Positions 51,219 through 60,160 are shown, numbered from the stretch's first letter. The stretch is 64,000 nt of DNA from Pseudomonas guariconensis (GCF_024127895.1 NZ_JAMYBK010000018.1:41671-105670); one strand, 5' to 3'. The notes: generated by a model from the sequence alone, not told the origin. Program-made: numbers and translations.

Positions 51219-51237
51219 GGGGCTGCACAGCAGCCCC
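51219..51237. terminator. GGGGCTGC-type hairpin after flavin reductase 2
   Basis: GGGGCTGC and GCAGCCCC form an 8-base perfect stem directly after the stop. It is one of the repeated hairpins of this window. A second, T-rich terminator follows. Confidence 0.5.
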
Positions 51238-51250
51238 ATTGTTTCCGGGA

Positions 51251-51293
51251 GGGCCGCACTGTCCCCCTCACCTTCGGTTGCGGCCCCCCTTTT
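51251..51293 (+). terminator. Intrinsic terminator before the CMD gene
   Basis: GGGCCGCA (51251-51258) and TGCGGCCC (51279-51286) form an 8-base stem, followed by CCC and a run of T. It separates the hydrolase-ALDH-reductase transcript from the CMD/GntR genes, or reduces read-through into them. Confidence 0.7.
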
Positions 51294-51317
51294 TTCAACC
51301 ATGCAGGAACACGGCAC

Positions 51318-51707
51318 ATGAGCAACGAGAAGTACGAAAAAGGCCTGGCGATCCGCACCCAGGTGCTGGGCGAGGACTACGTCAACCGCTCGATCCAGAA
51401 CGCCGACGACTTGACCCAGCCCTTGCAGGAACTGGTCACCGAATACTGCTGGGGCCATGTCTGGGGCCGCGACGGCTTGTCGCTCAAAGAGCGCAGCATG
51501 ATAAACTTGGCCATGATTTCCGCGCTCAACCGGCCCCACGAGCTCAAGCTGCACATCCGCGGCGCCTTGCGTAATGGCCTGAGCCGTGAACAGATTCGCG
51601 AGATCCTGCTCCAGGTCGGCATTTATTGCGGCGTGCCCGCGGCGGTGGACAGCTTCCGCCTGGCCCGCGAAGCGTTCGCAGAAGCCGATGCGGAGCCAAC
51701 CCGTTAA
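51318..51707 (+). CDS. Carboxymuconolactone decarboxylase-family protein
   Basis: A 129-residue protein with the gamma-carboxymuconolactone decarboxylase fold: GHVWGRDGLSLKERSMINLA, ALNRPHELKLHIRGALRNGL and VGIYCGVPAAVDSFR. Unlike AhpD it has no CxxC motif, so it is closer to PcaC. It may carry out a decarboxylation or isomerisation in the cluster's pathway. Its start is 22 bases after the terminator T run. Confidence 0.87.
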   Translation: MSNEKYEKGLAIRTQVLGEDYVNRSIQNADDLTQPLQELVTEYCWGHVWGRDGLSLKERSMINLAMISALNRPHELKLHIRGALRNGLSREQIREILLQVGIYCGVPAAVDSFRLAREAFAEADAEPTR

Positions 51708-51797
51708 CAGCGGGCTGTTCGAACCCCTGCATGGAGCGCCCCAGGTTCGTGGTGCTCCAGCGGTTGCGGCCGGGCAGCCTCATTCAGAGCGCACTCG

Positions 51798-52550
51798 ATG
51801 AAACGCCAGCCCCTCGACGACAGCTTCAAGGTCAACCGCAACCCCGTTACCCTGCGCGAAATCGTGCTCGACAAACTGCGCGGGGCGATCATGAACTTCC
51901 ACCTGCTGCCCGGCGATCGCCTGGTCGAACGCGACCTCTGCGACCGCCTCGGCGTGAGCCGCACCTCGGTGCGCGAGGCCCTGCGCCACCTGGAGTCCGA
52001 AGGCCTGGTGGAGTTCGCCGACGCCAAGGGCCCACGGGTGGCGATCATCACCCTGGAAGACGCCCGCGACATCTACGAGCTGCGCTGCGTGCTCGAAGGC
52101 CTGATCGTCCAGCTGTTCACCCTCAACGCCAAGGCCAAGGACATCCGCGCCCTGGAGCGCGCCCTGGAAGTGAACCGCGAGGCCCTCGAGGAAGGCGAGC
52201 TGCAGCAGGTGCTCGACTCGGTGCAAGGCTTCTACGACGTGCTCCTGGAAGGCTCGGGCAACAAGGTCGCCGCCACCCAGCTGCGCCAGTTGCAAGCGCG
52301 CATCAGCTACCTGCGCGCCACCTCGGTGTCCCAGGAGAACCGCCGTGGCGCCAGCAACCGCGAGATGGAGAAGATCGTCGAGGCGATCAAGAGCGGCGAC
52401 CCACAGGCCGCCCACCAGGCCTCGGTCGACCATGTGCGCGCCGCCGCCAAGGTGGCCCTGGACTACCTGCGCCAGAAGCAGGACGACAACAGCACGGTGC
52501 GTGCGATCGTCGAGCCGCTGGTCCTCAAAGACCCTCGCATAGGCCGCTGA
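51798..52550 (+). CDS. GntR-family regulator with FCD ligand domain (probable cluster regulator)
   Basis: A 250-residue GntR/FadR-subfamily protein. Residues about 15-80 form the winged helix (REIVLDKLRGAIMNFHLLPG, RLGVSRTSVREALRHLESEG); the all-helical FCD domain follows with Asp/His residues that normally hold a metal and a carboxylate effector (VDHVRAAAKVALDYLRQ). It lies inside the flavin-monooxygenase cluster and is the best candidate to bind the ATGGTATACCAT palindromes. The Nudix gene starts 3 bases after its stop. Confidence 0.9.
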   Translation: MKRQPLDDSFKVNRNPVTLREIVLDKLRGAIMNFHLLPGDRLVERDLCDRLGVSRTSVREALRHLESEGLVEFADAKGPRVAIITLEDARDIYELRCVLEGLIVQLFTLNAKAKDIRALERALEVNREALEEGELQQVLDSVQGFYDVLLEGSGNKVAATQLRQLQARISYLRATSVSQENRRGASNREMEKIVEAIKSGDPQAAHQASVDHVRAAAKVALDYLRQKQDDNSTVRAIVEPLVLKDPRIGR

Positions 52551-52552
52551 CC

Positions 52553-53116
52553 ATGCCCAACGCCCCGCGCTATTGCCCGCACTGCACCACGGAACTGGCC
52601 CGGGGCGTTCCCAACGGCGACACCCACGAACGCCTGCATTGCACGGGGTGCGGCTACGTCCACTACATCAACCCGAAGATCATCGCCGGCTGCATCATCG
52701 AGCGCGACGGCAAGTACCTGTTGTGCCAGCGAGCCATCCCCCCGCGCCCCGGCACCTGGACCCTCCCCGCAGGCTTCATGGAGGCCGGCGAGACCACCGA
52801 GCAGGCAGCCCTGCGCGAGGTCTGGGAGGAAAGCGGCGTGCAGGCCGAGATCGTCTCGCCCTACTCCATCTTCAGCGTGCCAAGGATCAGCGAGGTGTAC
52901 ATCATCTTCCGCGCCATCGCCACGCAGGAGACCGGCCAGCACGGCCCCGAGACCCTGGCCTACCGCTTCTTCGGGCCCGACGAGATCCCCTGGGACGAGA
53001 TCTACTACCCCGCCATCCGGCAGATCCTCGAGCGCTACATCCTCGAGCGCCAGGCCGGGGTATATGGCATCTACATGGGCAACGACGATACCGGCAAGGT
53101 GCACTTCATTCGCTGA
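52553..53116 (+). CDS. Nudix hydrolase with N-terminal zinc ribbon
   Basis: A 187-residue Nudix enzyme. Zinc ribbon: CPHC near residue 8 and CTGC near residue 30. The Nudix box is GFMEAGETTEQAALREVWEE followed by SG. Such zinc-ribbon Nudix proteins hydrolyse NDP-X substrates, for example ADP-ribose, NADH or FAD. Since it follows the GntR gene by 3 bases within a flavin-using cluster, FAD or NAD(P)H turnover is an attractive but unproven role. Confidence 0.9.
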   Translation: MPNAPRYCPHCTTELARGVPNGDTHERLHCTGCGYVHYINPKIIAGCIIERDGKYLLCQRAIPPRPGTWTLPAGFMEAGETTEQAALREVWEESGVQAEIVSPYSIFSVPRISEVYIIFRAIATQETGQHGPETLAYRFFGPDEIPWDEIYYPAIRQILERYILERQAGVYGIYMGNDDTGKVHFIR

Positions 53117-53140
53117 CTCGCCAGTCGTGGTGGCCCCATC

Positions 53141-53154
53141 GCCGGCAAGCCGGC
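53141..53154. repeat. REP-type hairpin
   Basis: GCCGGC-AA-GCCGGC, the core of the common P. putida REP element, 24 bases after the Nudix stop. It lies in the 243-base gap before the hybrid kinase and probably marks the end of the GntR-Nudix transcript. Confidence 0.55.
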
Positions 53155-53220
53155 TCCCCATGGTCCCTGCAAACCGTATCATTTTGGGGTCGACTCACAC
53201 CTTGTGGGGCTTGCCAGCGA

Positions 53221-53259
53221 TGGTCTGCAAGGCCGCCCCAAAAATGACAAAGCGCCGCT
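53221..53259 (+). repeat. Dispersed 39-base repeat, copy 1
   Basis: Begins TGGTCTGCAAGGC and ends AAGCGCCGCT. The reverse complement of 63061-63100 matches with three differences. Both copies are intergenic, downstream of genes. No coding potential is evident. Confidence 0.6.
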
Positions 53260-53359
53260 CAACTGACTGGCACTGCGCCACAGCCTGCATAAAATCTCTC
53301 GCCAACCGCCGCTTGCGGGTGCACCCTATTGATCCCCATGCAAAGGAGCGGCAGCGCAC

Positions 53360-55546
53360 ATGGCGAAATGGCTAGAAGGCGGTGGGCTCATGGCCGAACG
53401 CATCCGCCACCACGACTGGGCAGCCACGCCCCTGGGGGCGCTGGACACCTGGCCACATGTGCTGCAGACCTCGGTGGCCCTGTGCCTGACCTCGCGCTTC
53501 CCCCAGGCCGTGCTCTGGGGCCAGGAACTGATCACCCTGCACAACGACGCCTTCTCCGAGATCCTCGGTGAAAAACCGTCCGCCCTCGGTCGCCCGTTCA
53601 GCGACGTGTGGCAGGAAGCCTGGAGCGAGATCAGCCACATGGCGCAACTGGCCCTGGCCGGCCAAGCCGTGTACATCCAGGACTTTCCCCTGGTCATCGA
53701 TCGCCGCGGCGGCCCCGAGCAAGCCTATTTCACCTTCTGCTACAGCCCTATCCGCGACCTGGACGGCAAGGTCGTGGGCATGCTCGACACGGTGACCGAA
53801 ACCACCACCAGCGTGGTGAGCAACCAGCGCCTGCACTTTCTCGACAGCCTGGGCCGGGCTGTGGCCCACGTCACCGACCCTGAGCGGATCATGGCCGTCA
53901 CCACATGCATGCTCGGCGAGCACCTGCAGCTGTCCAGCTGCGCCTATGCTGTGGTGGACCCCGACGAGGACGGTGTCACCGTCTGCGGCGACTGGGTGGC
54001 GCCAGGCCAGCCGCGCCTGGTCGGCCGGTATCGCATCTCCGACTTCGGCGAACAGGTGGTCAACCGCCTGCGCGCCGGCCAGGCCCTGGTGATCGACGAC
54101 ACCTTTCGGCAGTTGCCCGCCGCGGATGCGGCGGCGTTCAAGGCCCTGGATATCACCGCCAGCATCTGCATGCCCTTGATCAAGGACGGCCGCCTGACCG
54201 CCTTGATGTCCATTCACGACAAGCTCGCGCGCACCTGGACCCACTACGAGCGATCCTTGATCGGGCAGGTTACCGAACGCTGCTGGGCCCATATCCAGCG
54301 GGCCCAGGCCCATGCCAAGATGCGCGAGGCGGCAGCGGCACTGGAAGCGCTCAACGCCACCCTGGAGCAACGGGTACAGGAGCGCACCCTGCAGTTGCTG
54401 CACACCGAGGCGGTGCTGCGCCAGGCCCAGAAACTCGAAGCCATCGGCCAGCTGACCGGTGGCGTGGCCCACGACTTCAACAACCTACTGACCATCATCC
54501 GCTCGTCCCTGCACTTCCTGCAGCGCCCAGACCTCGACGAAACACGCCGCCAGCGCTACCTCAGGACCATGGCCGAAACGGTCGATCGTGGCGCCAAGCT
54601 GACCGGCCAACTGCTGGCCTTCGCCCGCCGCCAGACCCTCAGCCCCCAGGTGTTCGAGGCCGGCCCCCGGCTGGAAGCCATGAGCGAGATGCTCGCCACC
54701 GCCACCGGCGCGCGGATCAAGGTGATCCTCGAACTGCCCGACGCGCCCTGCCATATCCGCGCCGACCTCGCCCAACTGGAAACCGCGATCATCAACCTGA
54801 TGATCAACGGTCGCGACGCCATGGCCGGCGAAGGCACTTTGCGTCTGCGCCTGTCGCCGGACCAAACCATGCCCAGCCTGCATGGGCAACCTGCACAACC
54901 TGGGCCGTTCGCGGCCATCTCGGTGATCGACAGCGGTGTCGGCATCGCTCCGGAGCTGCTCGAGCGTATCTTCGATCCATTCTTCACCACCAAGGCCGCA
55001 GGCCAGGGCACAGGCCTTGGGCTGTCGCAGGTCTTCGGCTTCGTCAAGCAATCCGGCGGCGACATACAGGTCGCCAGCGTGCCGGGCCAGGGCACCACCT
55101 TCACCCTCTACCTGCCGCAGGTGACGCAGCTCCAGGACGAACACACCACCCCCGAAACCTGCGTCACGCTCCATGGCAACGACGGCCGGCGGCGCATCCT
55201 GGTGGTGGAGGACAACCCGGATGTCGGCAGTTTCACCGCGCAGATCCTCAAGGACCATGGCTACCAGATCAGTTGGGCGACCTCGGCCGAGGACGCCCTG
55301 GAGCAGTTGAACGGTACGCAGGGCAGCTTCGATGCGGTGTTTTCCGATGTGGTGATGCCGGGCATGGGCGGCCTGGCACTGGCCCGGGAGCTGCGACAGC
55401 GCCACCCGCATTTGCCGGTGATCCTCACCTCCGGCTACAGCGACGCCATCGCCGAAGGCGGCCACCAGGGCTTCGACTTCCTCGCCAAGCCCTACTCCGC
55501 CGAGCAGGTGTGCCAACTGCTCGGCAAGGTGCTCGGCGCCTCCTGA
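53360..55546 (+). CDS. Hybrid sensor histidine kinase/response regulator with GAF domain
   Basis: A 728-residue cytoplasmic hybrid kinase. PAS-like fold at about 30-150 (WGQELITLHNDAFSEILGEK), GAF at about 165-310, a coiled coil (ALEALNATLEQRVQERTLQL), HisKA with phospho-acceptor His371 (QLTGGVAHDFNNLLTI), HATPase (N box LMINGRDAMA; G boxes GVGIAPELLERIFDPFFTTK, GTGLGLSQVFGFVK), and a C-terminal receiver with Asp663 (FSDVVMPGMGG). No membrane helix is present and no separate response regulator adjoins, so it is an orphan cytoplasmic sensor. A link with the flavin cluster is only positional. Confidence 0.92.
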   Translation: MAKWLEGGGLMAERIRHHDWAATPLGALDTWPHVLQTSVALCLTSRFPQAVLWGQELITLHNDAFSEILGEKPSALGRPFSDVWQEAWSEISHMAQLALAGQAVYIQDFPLVIDRRGGPEQAYFTFCYSPIRDLDGKVVGMLDTVTETTTSVVSNQRLHFLDSLGRAVAHVTDPERIMAVTTCMLGEHLQLSSCAYAVVDPDEDGVTVCGDWVAPGQPRLVGRYRISDFGEQVVNRLRAGQALVIDDTFRQLPAADAAAFKALDITASICMPLIKDGRLTALMSIHDKLARTWTHYERSLIGQVTERCWAHIQRAQAHAKMREAAAALEALNATLEQRVQERTLQLLHTEAVLRQAQKLEAIGQLTGGVAHDFNNLLTIIRSSLHFLQRPDLDETRRQRYLRTMAETVDRGAKLTGQLLAFARRQTLSPQVFEAGPRLEAMSEMLATATGARIKVILELPDAPCHIRADLAQLETAIINLMINGRDAMAGEGTLRLRLSPDQTMPSLHGQPAQPGPFAAISVIDSGVGIAPELLERIFDPFFTTKAAGQGTGLGLSQVFGFVKQSGGDIQVASVPGQGTTFTLYLPQVTQLQDEHTTPETCVTLHGNDGRRRILVVEDNPDVGSFTAQILKDHGYQISWATSAEDALEQLNGTQGSFDAVFSDVVMPGMGGLALARELRQRHPHLPVILTSGYSDAIAEGGHQGFDFLAKPYSAEQVCQLLGKVLGAS

Positions 55547-55592
55547 ACGATACGGCGCCCCGGTAAAGCTGCTCCCGTAGGCATTACGCGGC

Positions 55593-56063
55593 TCATCTGC
55601 TGCGCACCTTGAACATCCGCTCGTCATAGACGAAGTCGAACACCTCCCGCACCCGGACCTCGCCGATCGCCGGGTGCAGCGGGTTGACCACCAGGTTGCG
55701 CTCCAGTTGCAGCACCACCGAGGGCACGATCAGGCCCAGGTGACTGCGCGCCTGGAGCCAGCGGGTGCCATAGGCCATGCTCGGGCTATCGACCGGCAGC
55801 GCATCCCAGCCCGCGGGCAGCTCGGCAGGCCCGGGCTCGAGATAGAGGGCGGGATCGTCGGGCAACTCGAAGCAGGTGATCTTGAGTGGAAACTGCGGGC
55901 GCCCGGACGCATGGACGAAGGTCTCCAGGCTGCAGATGGCCGGGGTCAGGCCCATGTACAGCGCGGGGACGTCGACGTGGTTCCAGCGCCCTCCCACGAT
56001 GGCCGCGCCCCGACCGCTGAGGTCGTCCGCCCGCGACGCCTTGGCCACGCGCCAGGCCAGCAT
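55593..56063 (-). CDS. RES-domain toxin (NAD-depleting)
   Basis: A 156-residue RES toxin. RES proteins cleave NAD+ by phosphorolysis or hydrolysis and arrest growth. The conserved Arg26 (GGRWN), Tyr36 (ALYMG) and Glu47 (SLETFVH) that build the active site are present. The ATG at 56063 overlaps the antitoxin stop (ATGA). The length is normal, so the toxin is probably functional and kept in check by the Xre/MbcA-like antitoxin. Confidence 0.9.
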   Translation of the reverse strand: MLAWRVAKASRADDLSGRGAAIVGGRWNHVDVPALYMGLTPAICSLETFVHASGRPQFPLKITCFELPDDPALYLEPGPAELPAGWDALPVDSPSMAYGTRWLQARSHLGLIVPSVVLQLERNLVVNPLHPAIGEVRVREVFDFVYDERMFKVRSR

Positions 56064-56596
56064 CAGGCGACGCCGCCCCACTCCAGGGCATTGAGCACCC
56101 GGCGCACCTGCTTGGCGCCGATCCCGGTCTCGCACAGCATGACCGGCGCAGTGCCGCCCAGGGCATCGTTGGGCCGGGACATCCAGGCGATGGCATCGGC
56201 CTCGCTCTCGAACACCGCCACCGCCTGGTGGGTGATCTCGGCGATCCGGTCCAGGCGCTCAGAGGCCACCGCATCGAGTGGCTGGTTATCGCGCACGCGG
56301 CGCTCGAGCGTGGAAATCGACGCATTGAACAGCTCGGCCAGTTGCTTCTCCGGCAAGCTGAACAGGCGCTTGACCTCCTGGTAGAGCCTGGCGGGCAAGC
56401 CGTCGCGGATCTGCACCAGGCGCTCTGCCTCGGTGAGCTGGTCATGGGCCTTGGAGTAGCCCCAGAACACACCGCTGGCCTCGCGGGCTTCGACGGTTGC
56501 CTTGCGCCCGCCCTCGATCGCGACATAACGCCCGTCAGCGCCTCGCCTGGCGGGCGCGGAGCGGCGGACACGTGGTTTTTCTGTCGTCTCGGCCAT
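56063..56596 (-). CDS. Xre/MbcA/ParS-type antitoxin (DUF2384)
   Basis: A 177-residue antitoxin. The C-terminal toxin-binding (DUF2384) region is seen in AVAVFESEADAIAWMSRPND and MLCETGIGAKQVRRVLNALE; the N-terminal half is basic and carries the Xre-like helices (LPEKQLAELFNASISTLERR). I choose the ATG at 56596, with GAGG 6-7 bases upstream; the ATG at 56608 lacks one and lies in the operator. It is first in the operon and likely autoregulatory. Confidence 0.88.
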   Translation of the reverse strand: MAETTEKPRVRRSAPARRGADGRYVAIEGGRKATVEAREASGVFWGYSKAHDQLTEAERLVQIRDGLPARLYQEVKRLFSLPEKQLAELFNASISTLERRVRDNQPLDAVASERLDRIAEITHQAVAVFESEADAIAWMSRPNDALGGTAPVMLCETGIGAKQVRRVLNALEWGGVA

Positions 56597-56604
56597 GGAT
56601 AACC

Positions 56605-56633
56605 TCATTTGACGGGATATCTACATCAAATGA
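56605..56633. promoter_or_regulatory. Inverted-repeat operator of the RES-Xre pair
   Basis: TCATTTGA (56605-56612) and TCAAATGA (56626-56633) are exact complements separated by 13 bases, directly upstream of the antitoxin start. This fits autorepression by the antitoxin-toxin complex. Confidence 0.6.
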
Positions 56634-56835
56634 AGGATACACCGTCCGACAGGGCCTTGCACCCGCCCGTTTCCAACCGTTTGCCGGCCTTAGTTTTTTT
56701 AACGCTTATGGGTACATATTTACTAATTTATCGATCCTCCCGCACCCCGCATGATCGCGCCAACAAGAACGCGTCGCCCCTTGCCGGCACGCACCCGGGC
56801 ACGCCCGCGCGCCCCTCCTTGCCTTGGAGTCCGTC

Positions 56836-58248
56836 ATGACCAGTGCAGCCACATCGGCACCCCTCATAGAAAAACACACGATCGGCTACGTGCCCCCGCA
56901 GGACCGCCATGGAAAGGTAGGGGATCTGTTCACCCTCTGGTTCGGCGGCAACATCGCGCCTCTACCCATCGTCACCGGCGCGCTGGGCGTGCAGTTGTTC
57001 AACCTGAACCTCGTCTGGGGCATCGTCGCCATCCTGGTCGGCCACCTGGTCGGCGGCGTGCTGATGGCGCTGCACTCGGCCCAGGGCCCGCAGATGGGCA
57101 TCCCGCAGATGATCCAGAGCCGCGCCCAGTTCGGCTCCCTCGGCGCGCTGCTGGTGGTGGTGATCGCCGGGGTGATGTACATCGGCTTCTTCGCCTCCAA
57201 CATCGTCCTGGCCGGCAAGTCCCTGCATGGGGTGGTCGAGGCCGTGCCGGTGCCGGTGGGCATCGTCATCGGTGCCCTGGGCTCGGGGATCATCGGCATC
57301 ATCGGCTACCGCTTCATCCACGTGCTCAACCGCATCGGCACTTGGGTGCTGGGCATCGGCATCGTGGTCGGCTTCGGCTACATCTTCAGCCACATCCAGA
57401 GCGACGACTTCCTCACCCGCGGTGGCTTCAACATCTCCGGCTGGCTGGCCACGGTGTCCCTGGCGGCCCTCTGGCAGATCGCCTTCGCCCCGTACGTGTC
57501 GGACTATTCGCGCTACCTGCCGGCCGACGTGAAGGTGTCGTCGACCTTCTGGACCACCTACCTGGGTTCGGCCCTGGGCTCGAGCCTGTCGTTCGTGTTC
57601 GGTGCGGTGGCGGTGCTGGCGATCCCCGCGGGCATGGACACCATGGACGCGGTCAAACTCGCCACCGGTGCCATCGGCCCGCTGATGCTGGTGCTGTTCC
57701 TGCTCAGCGTGATCAGCCACAACGCCCTCAACCTGTATGGCGCGGTGCTGTCGATCATCACCCTGGTGCAGACCTTCGCCTACCGCTGGATCCCCACCGC
57801 CAAGAGCCGTGCGGTGCTGTCGCTGATCGTCCTGGCGGCCTGCTGCGTGGTGGCGGTGTTCGCCTCGGCGGACTTCATCGGCCACTTCGTCGACATGGTC
57901 CTGGTGCTGCTGGTGGTGCTGGTACCGTGGACGGCGATCAACCTGATCGACTTCTATGCGATCCACAAGGGCGACTACGACATCCAGTCGATCTTCAAGG
58001 TCGATGGCGGTATCTACGGGCGCTACAACCCGCAGGCCCTGATCGCCTATGCCGTGGGTATCGCGGTGCAGATCCCGTTCATGAACACGCCGCTGTACGT
58101 AGGCCCGGTGTCCGCGCACATCAACGGTGCCGACCTGTCGTGGCTGGTGGGGCTGGCAGTGACTTCGCCGCTGTACTGGTGGCTGGCGACCCGCGACAGT
58201 GCCTATCGTCGTCGGCAGATGAGTGCCAAGCTCGCCGCGGGGGCTTGA
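56836..58248 (+). CDS. NCS1 permease (purine-cytosine permease family), copy 2
   Basis: A 470-residue 12-helix permease closely related to copy 1 (GKVGDLFTLWFGGNIAPLPI, AQGPQMGIPQMIQSRAQFG, APYVSDYSRYLPADV, SHNALNLYGAVLSIITLVQT). The ATG at 56836 has a GGAG site 6 bases upstream; an in-frame GTG-type start near 56824 is weaker. No ATGGTATACCAT site is seen in its 239-base upstream gap, so it may answer to another signal. It probably moves a related substrate. Confidence 0.92.
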   Translation: MTSAATSAPLIEKHTIGYVPPQDRHGKVGDLFTLWFGGNIAPLPIVTGALGVQLFNLNLVWGIVAILVGHLVGGVLMALHSAQGPQMGIPQMIQSRAQFGSLGALLVVVIAGVMYIGFFASNIVLAGKSLHGVVEAVPVPVGIVIGALGSGIIGIIGYRFIHVLNRIGTWVLGIGIVVGFGYIFSHIQSDDFLTRGGFNISGWLATVSLAALWQIAFAPYVSDYSRYLPADVKVSSTFWTTYLGSALGSSLSFVFGAVAVLAIPAGMDTMDAVKLATGAIGPLMLVLFLLSVISHNALNLYGAVLSIITLVQTFAYRWIPTAKSRAVLSLIVLAACCVVAVFASADFIGHFVDMVLVLLVVLVPWTAINLIDFYAIHKGDYDIQSIFKVDGGIYGRYNPQALIAYAVGIAVQIPFMNTPLYVGPVSAHINGADLSWLVGLAVTSPLYWWLATRDSAYRRRQMSAKLAAGA

Positions 58249-58281
58249 CGCCGCCGCTACGCAATTCAATCAGTTAGGCGT

Positions 58282-58306
58282 ATTGGGGCTGCTTTGCAGC
58301 CCCAAT
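58282..58306. terminator. GGGGCTGC-type hairpin after permease 2
   Basis: ATTGGGGCTGC and GCAGCCCCAAT form an 11-base perfect stem with a TTT loop, 34 bases after the stop. It has the same structure as the hairpin at 6559. Confidence 0.55.
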
Positions 58307-58428
58307 GGCCGCTGAACGTATCGACTGACAGAGCCTTGGGACGCCTCCCACAGAGACAACCGATTCACCTGATGGAAATGAGCCGTGTCCATCGCCAGCA
58401 TGCCCGCTCCCCCGGATAAGGAGTTCCC

Positions 58429-59783
58429 ATGCATACGAATCCATTGGTTGAATCCGCCGCCTTCCTGCGCAAGCACCGCAAACTCGTCACCAGCATCGCT
58501 CTCCCGGCACTCGCCCTTGGCGCCCTCGCAATACTTTTCGACAAGGTGTTCTTCTACAACGAGGCAGGTCAGATGACCCACGTGCGCACCATTTTCGGCG
58601 AAGAGAAAGTGGTCGAGGACGTCGGCTATGCGACCAAATGGTTTGGCCGCAGCACCGTCTGGCGCCGTACCATCGGCGTCCAGTCGGCCTTGCAGGTGGA
58701 CCAGCAGGAGGACACCCCTCGTGGGCAACCTGCGGTGGTCCTGCAGAACCTGCCCATCGTCTTCCTGGGGAATGTCGACGCAAAGGCCGAATTCAGCACC
58801 CAGTTTCGCCTGCCCTCGGGGGAAGCGTTCCTGAAGATCGCCCAGGAATACCGGACGCCGGACAATTTCCTCCAGCGGGCATTGCTGCCAGCGGTCAAGG
58901 AAACCCTCCAGGCCACGGCCTCGCTGATGAGCGCCGACGACTACTACGCAGGCAACCGCAGCCACTTCGGTGCCGAATTCGAGAACCAGCTGCGCAATGG
59001 CCTGTACCTGACCAGCCGCAAGGAAGTGCGCGTCAAACGTGACAACTTCCCGGCACAGACCGCCATTCTCCAGGCCGGCACCGACCAGGGCAGTTTCGGT
59101 GACAACTCCTCGACCCGCTTCATCATCGAGAAGAAGCTCGACAAGGATGGTCAGGAGCTGCGCAAGCAACAGCAGTTTCGCCTGTTCGGTGTCGAGGTCG
59201 TCGATGCGCGGGTGACGCATATCGACCCCAACCCGCAGTACCAGCAACGGATGGTACGGGTGCAGCAGGCACGGCGGAGCTGGCGGTGGCCCGGCAGAAC
59301 CGCCTCAAGGAGGAAGAAGAGAAGGAGCTGGTCTCCGCCCGCGGCGCCAAGGACGTCGAAGCCAAGCGCCAGGAAAGCCTGCGTCAGCAGATCGAACGCA
59401 CCACCGAAGCCGAAACGGAGAAGCAGCTCACGCTGATCAATGCCGAACGGGAGCACCGGCGTGCCGAGATCGACAAGCAAACCGCCGAACTGCTGCGGGA
59501 CAAGGCCAGGGTCAATGCCGAAGCGACCAAGATCACGGCCGACGCCGAGGCCTACGCCCGTGAGGCATCGCTCAAGGCCGACGGCGCCCTGCAAACCAAG
59601 CTCGACGCACTGGTGCAGATCAACCGTGCCTGGGCCGATGCCGCAGCTCGGGCCCCGGTGCCAGGTGTAATGATGGGCAGCGCAGAGGGTGGTATCGGGC
59701 GTCAGGATGAAATGAACAAACTCATGAGCGTGCTGGCCACCAAAGCGGCCAGGGACCTGGCACTGGACCTCAAGGCGCCCTGA
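58429..59783 (+). pseudogene. SPFH/band-7-like membrane protein, frameshifted
   Basis: The first 281 codons (MHTNPLVESAAFLRKHRKLV, a membrane helix LVTSIALPALALGALAILF, then an SPFH-like domain with RTIFGEEKVVEDVGYATKWF) run to about 59271. There the homologous reading continues in another frame as an Ala/Glu/Lys-rich coiled coil (ARQNRLKEEEEKELVSARGA, TTEAETEKQLTLINAEREHR) to 59783. Restoring one base near 59271 would join them through QQATAELAVARQNRL. It is therefore a one-base deletion, or a sequencing error, in an SPFH protein of about 451 residues. It follows permease 2 after 180 bases. Confidence 0.8.
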
Positions 59784-59832
59784 GCCCCACCCAGGTTCCT
59801 GTTCGATTGCATCCTGCAGCCTGAGCCTGCGT

Positions 59833-60126
59833 TCAGGGCGCAGCGCCCTCGACAATGATCACCTCGGCCCTGGCCGCTCCCTGTCGAAACTGGCACGCCT
59901 CCTGGTACGCCGGCGAGCGATAGCACGCCAGCGCCTGCTCGTACGACTCGAACTCGATCACCACGCTACGCTGGGGAGTAGGCCGCCCTTCCATCGCCTC
60001 GCTGCGTCCGCCACGGGCCAGGAAGCGGCCACCGAACGCGGCGAAGGCCCCCGGGGCGCGCTGGGTGTATTGCTGGTACTGCTCTGGGTCGGTGACGTCC
60101 ACATGGGCGATCCAGTAGGCCTTCAT
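59833..60126 (-). CDS. DUF1330-domain protein
   Basis: A 97-residue ferredoxin-like-fold protein of the DUF1330 family (MKAYWIAHVDVTDPEQYQQY, FGGRFLARGGRSEAMEGRPT, RSVVIEFESYEQALACYRSP). The ATG at 60126 has an AGGAG site. It is divergent from ribBA with a shared ATGGTATACCAT palindrome between them, so it belongs to the same putative regulon. No function is established for the family. Confidence 0.87.
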   Translation of the reverse strand: MKAYWIAHVDVTDPEQYQQYTQRAPGAFAAFGGRFLARGGRSEAMEGRPTPQRSVVIEFESYEQALACYRSPAYQEACQFRQGAARAEVIIVEGAAP

Positions 60127-60160
60127 CCGTCGCTCTCCTCTACAGGGATATTTGTGTATG

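Noticed and set aside
59265..59290. Programmed ribosomal frameshift in the SPFH gene
   Set aside because: There is no slippery heptamer or obvious downstream pseudoknot. A one-base deletion explains the break more simply.
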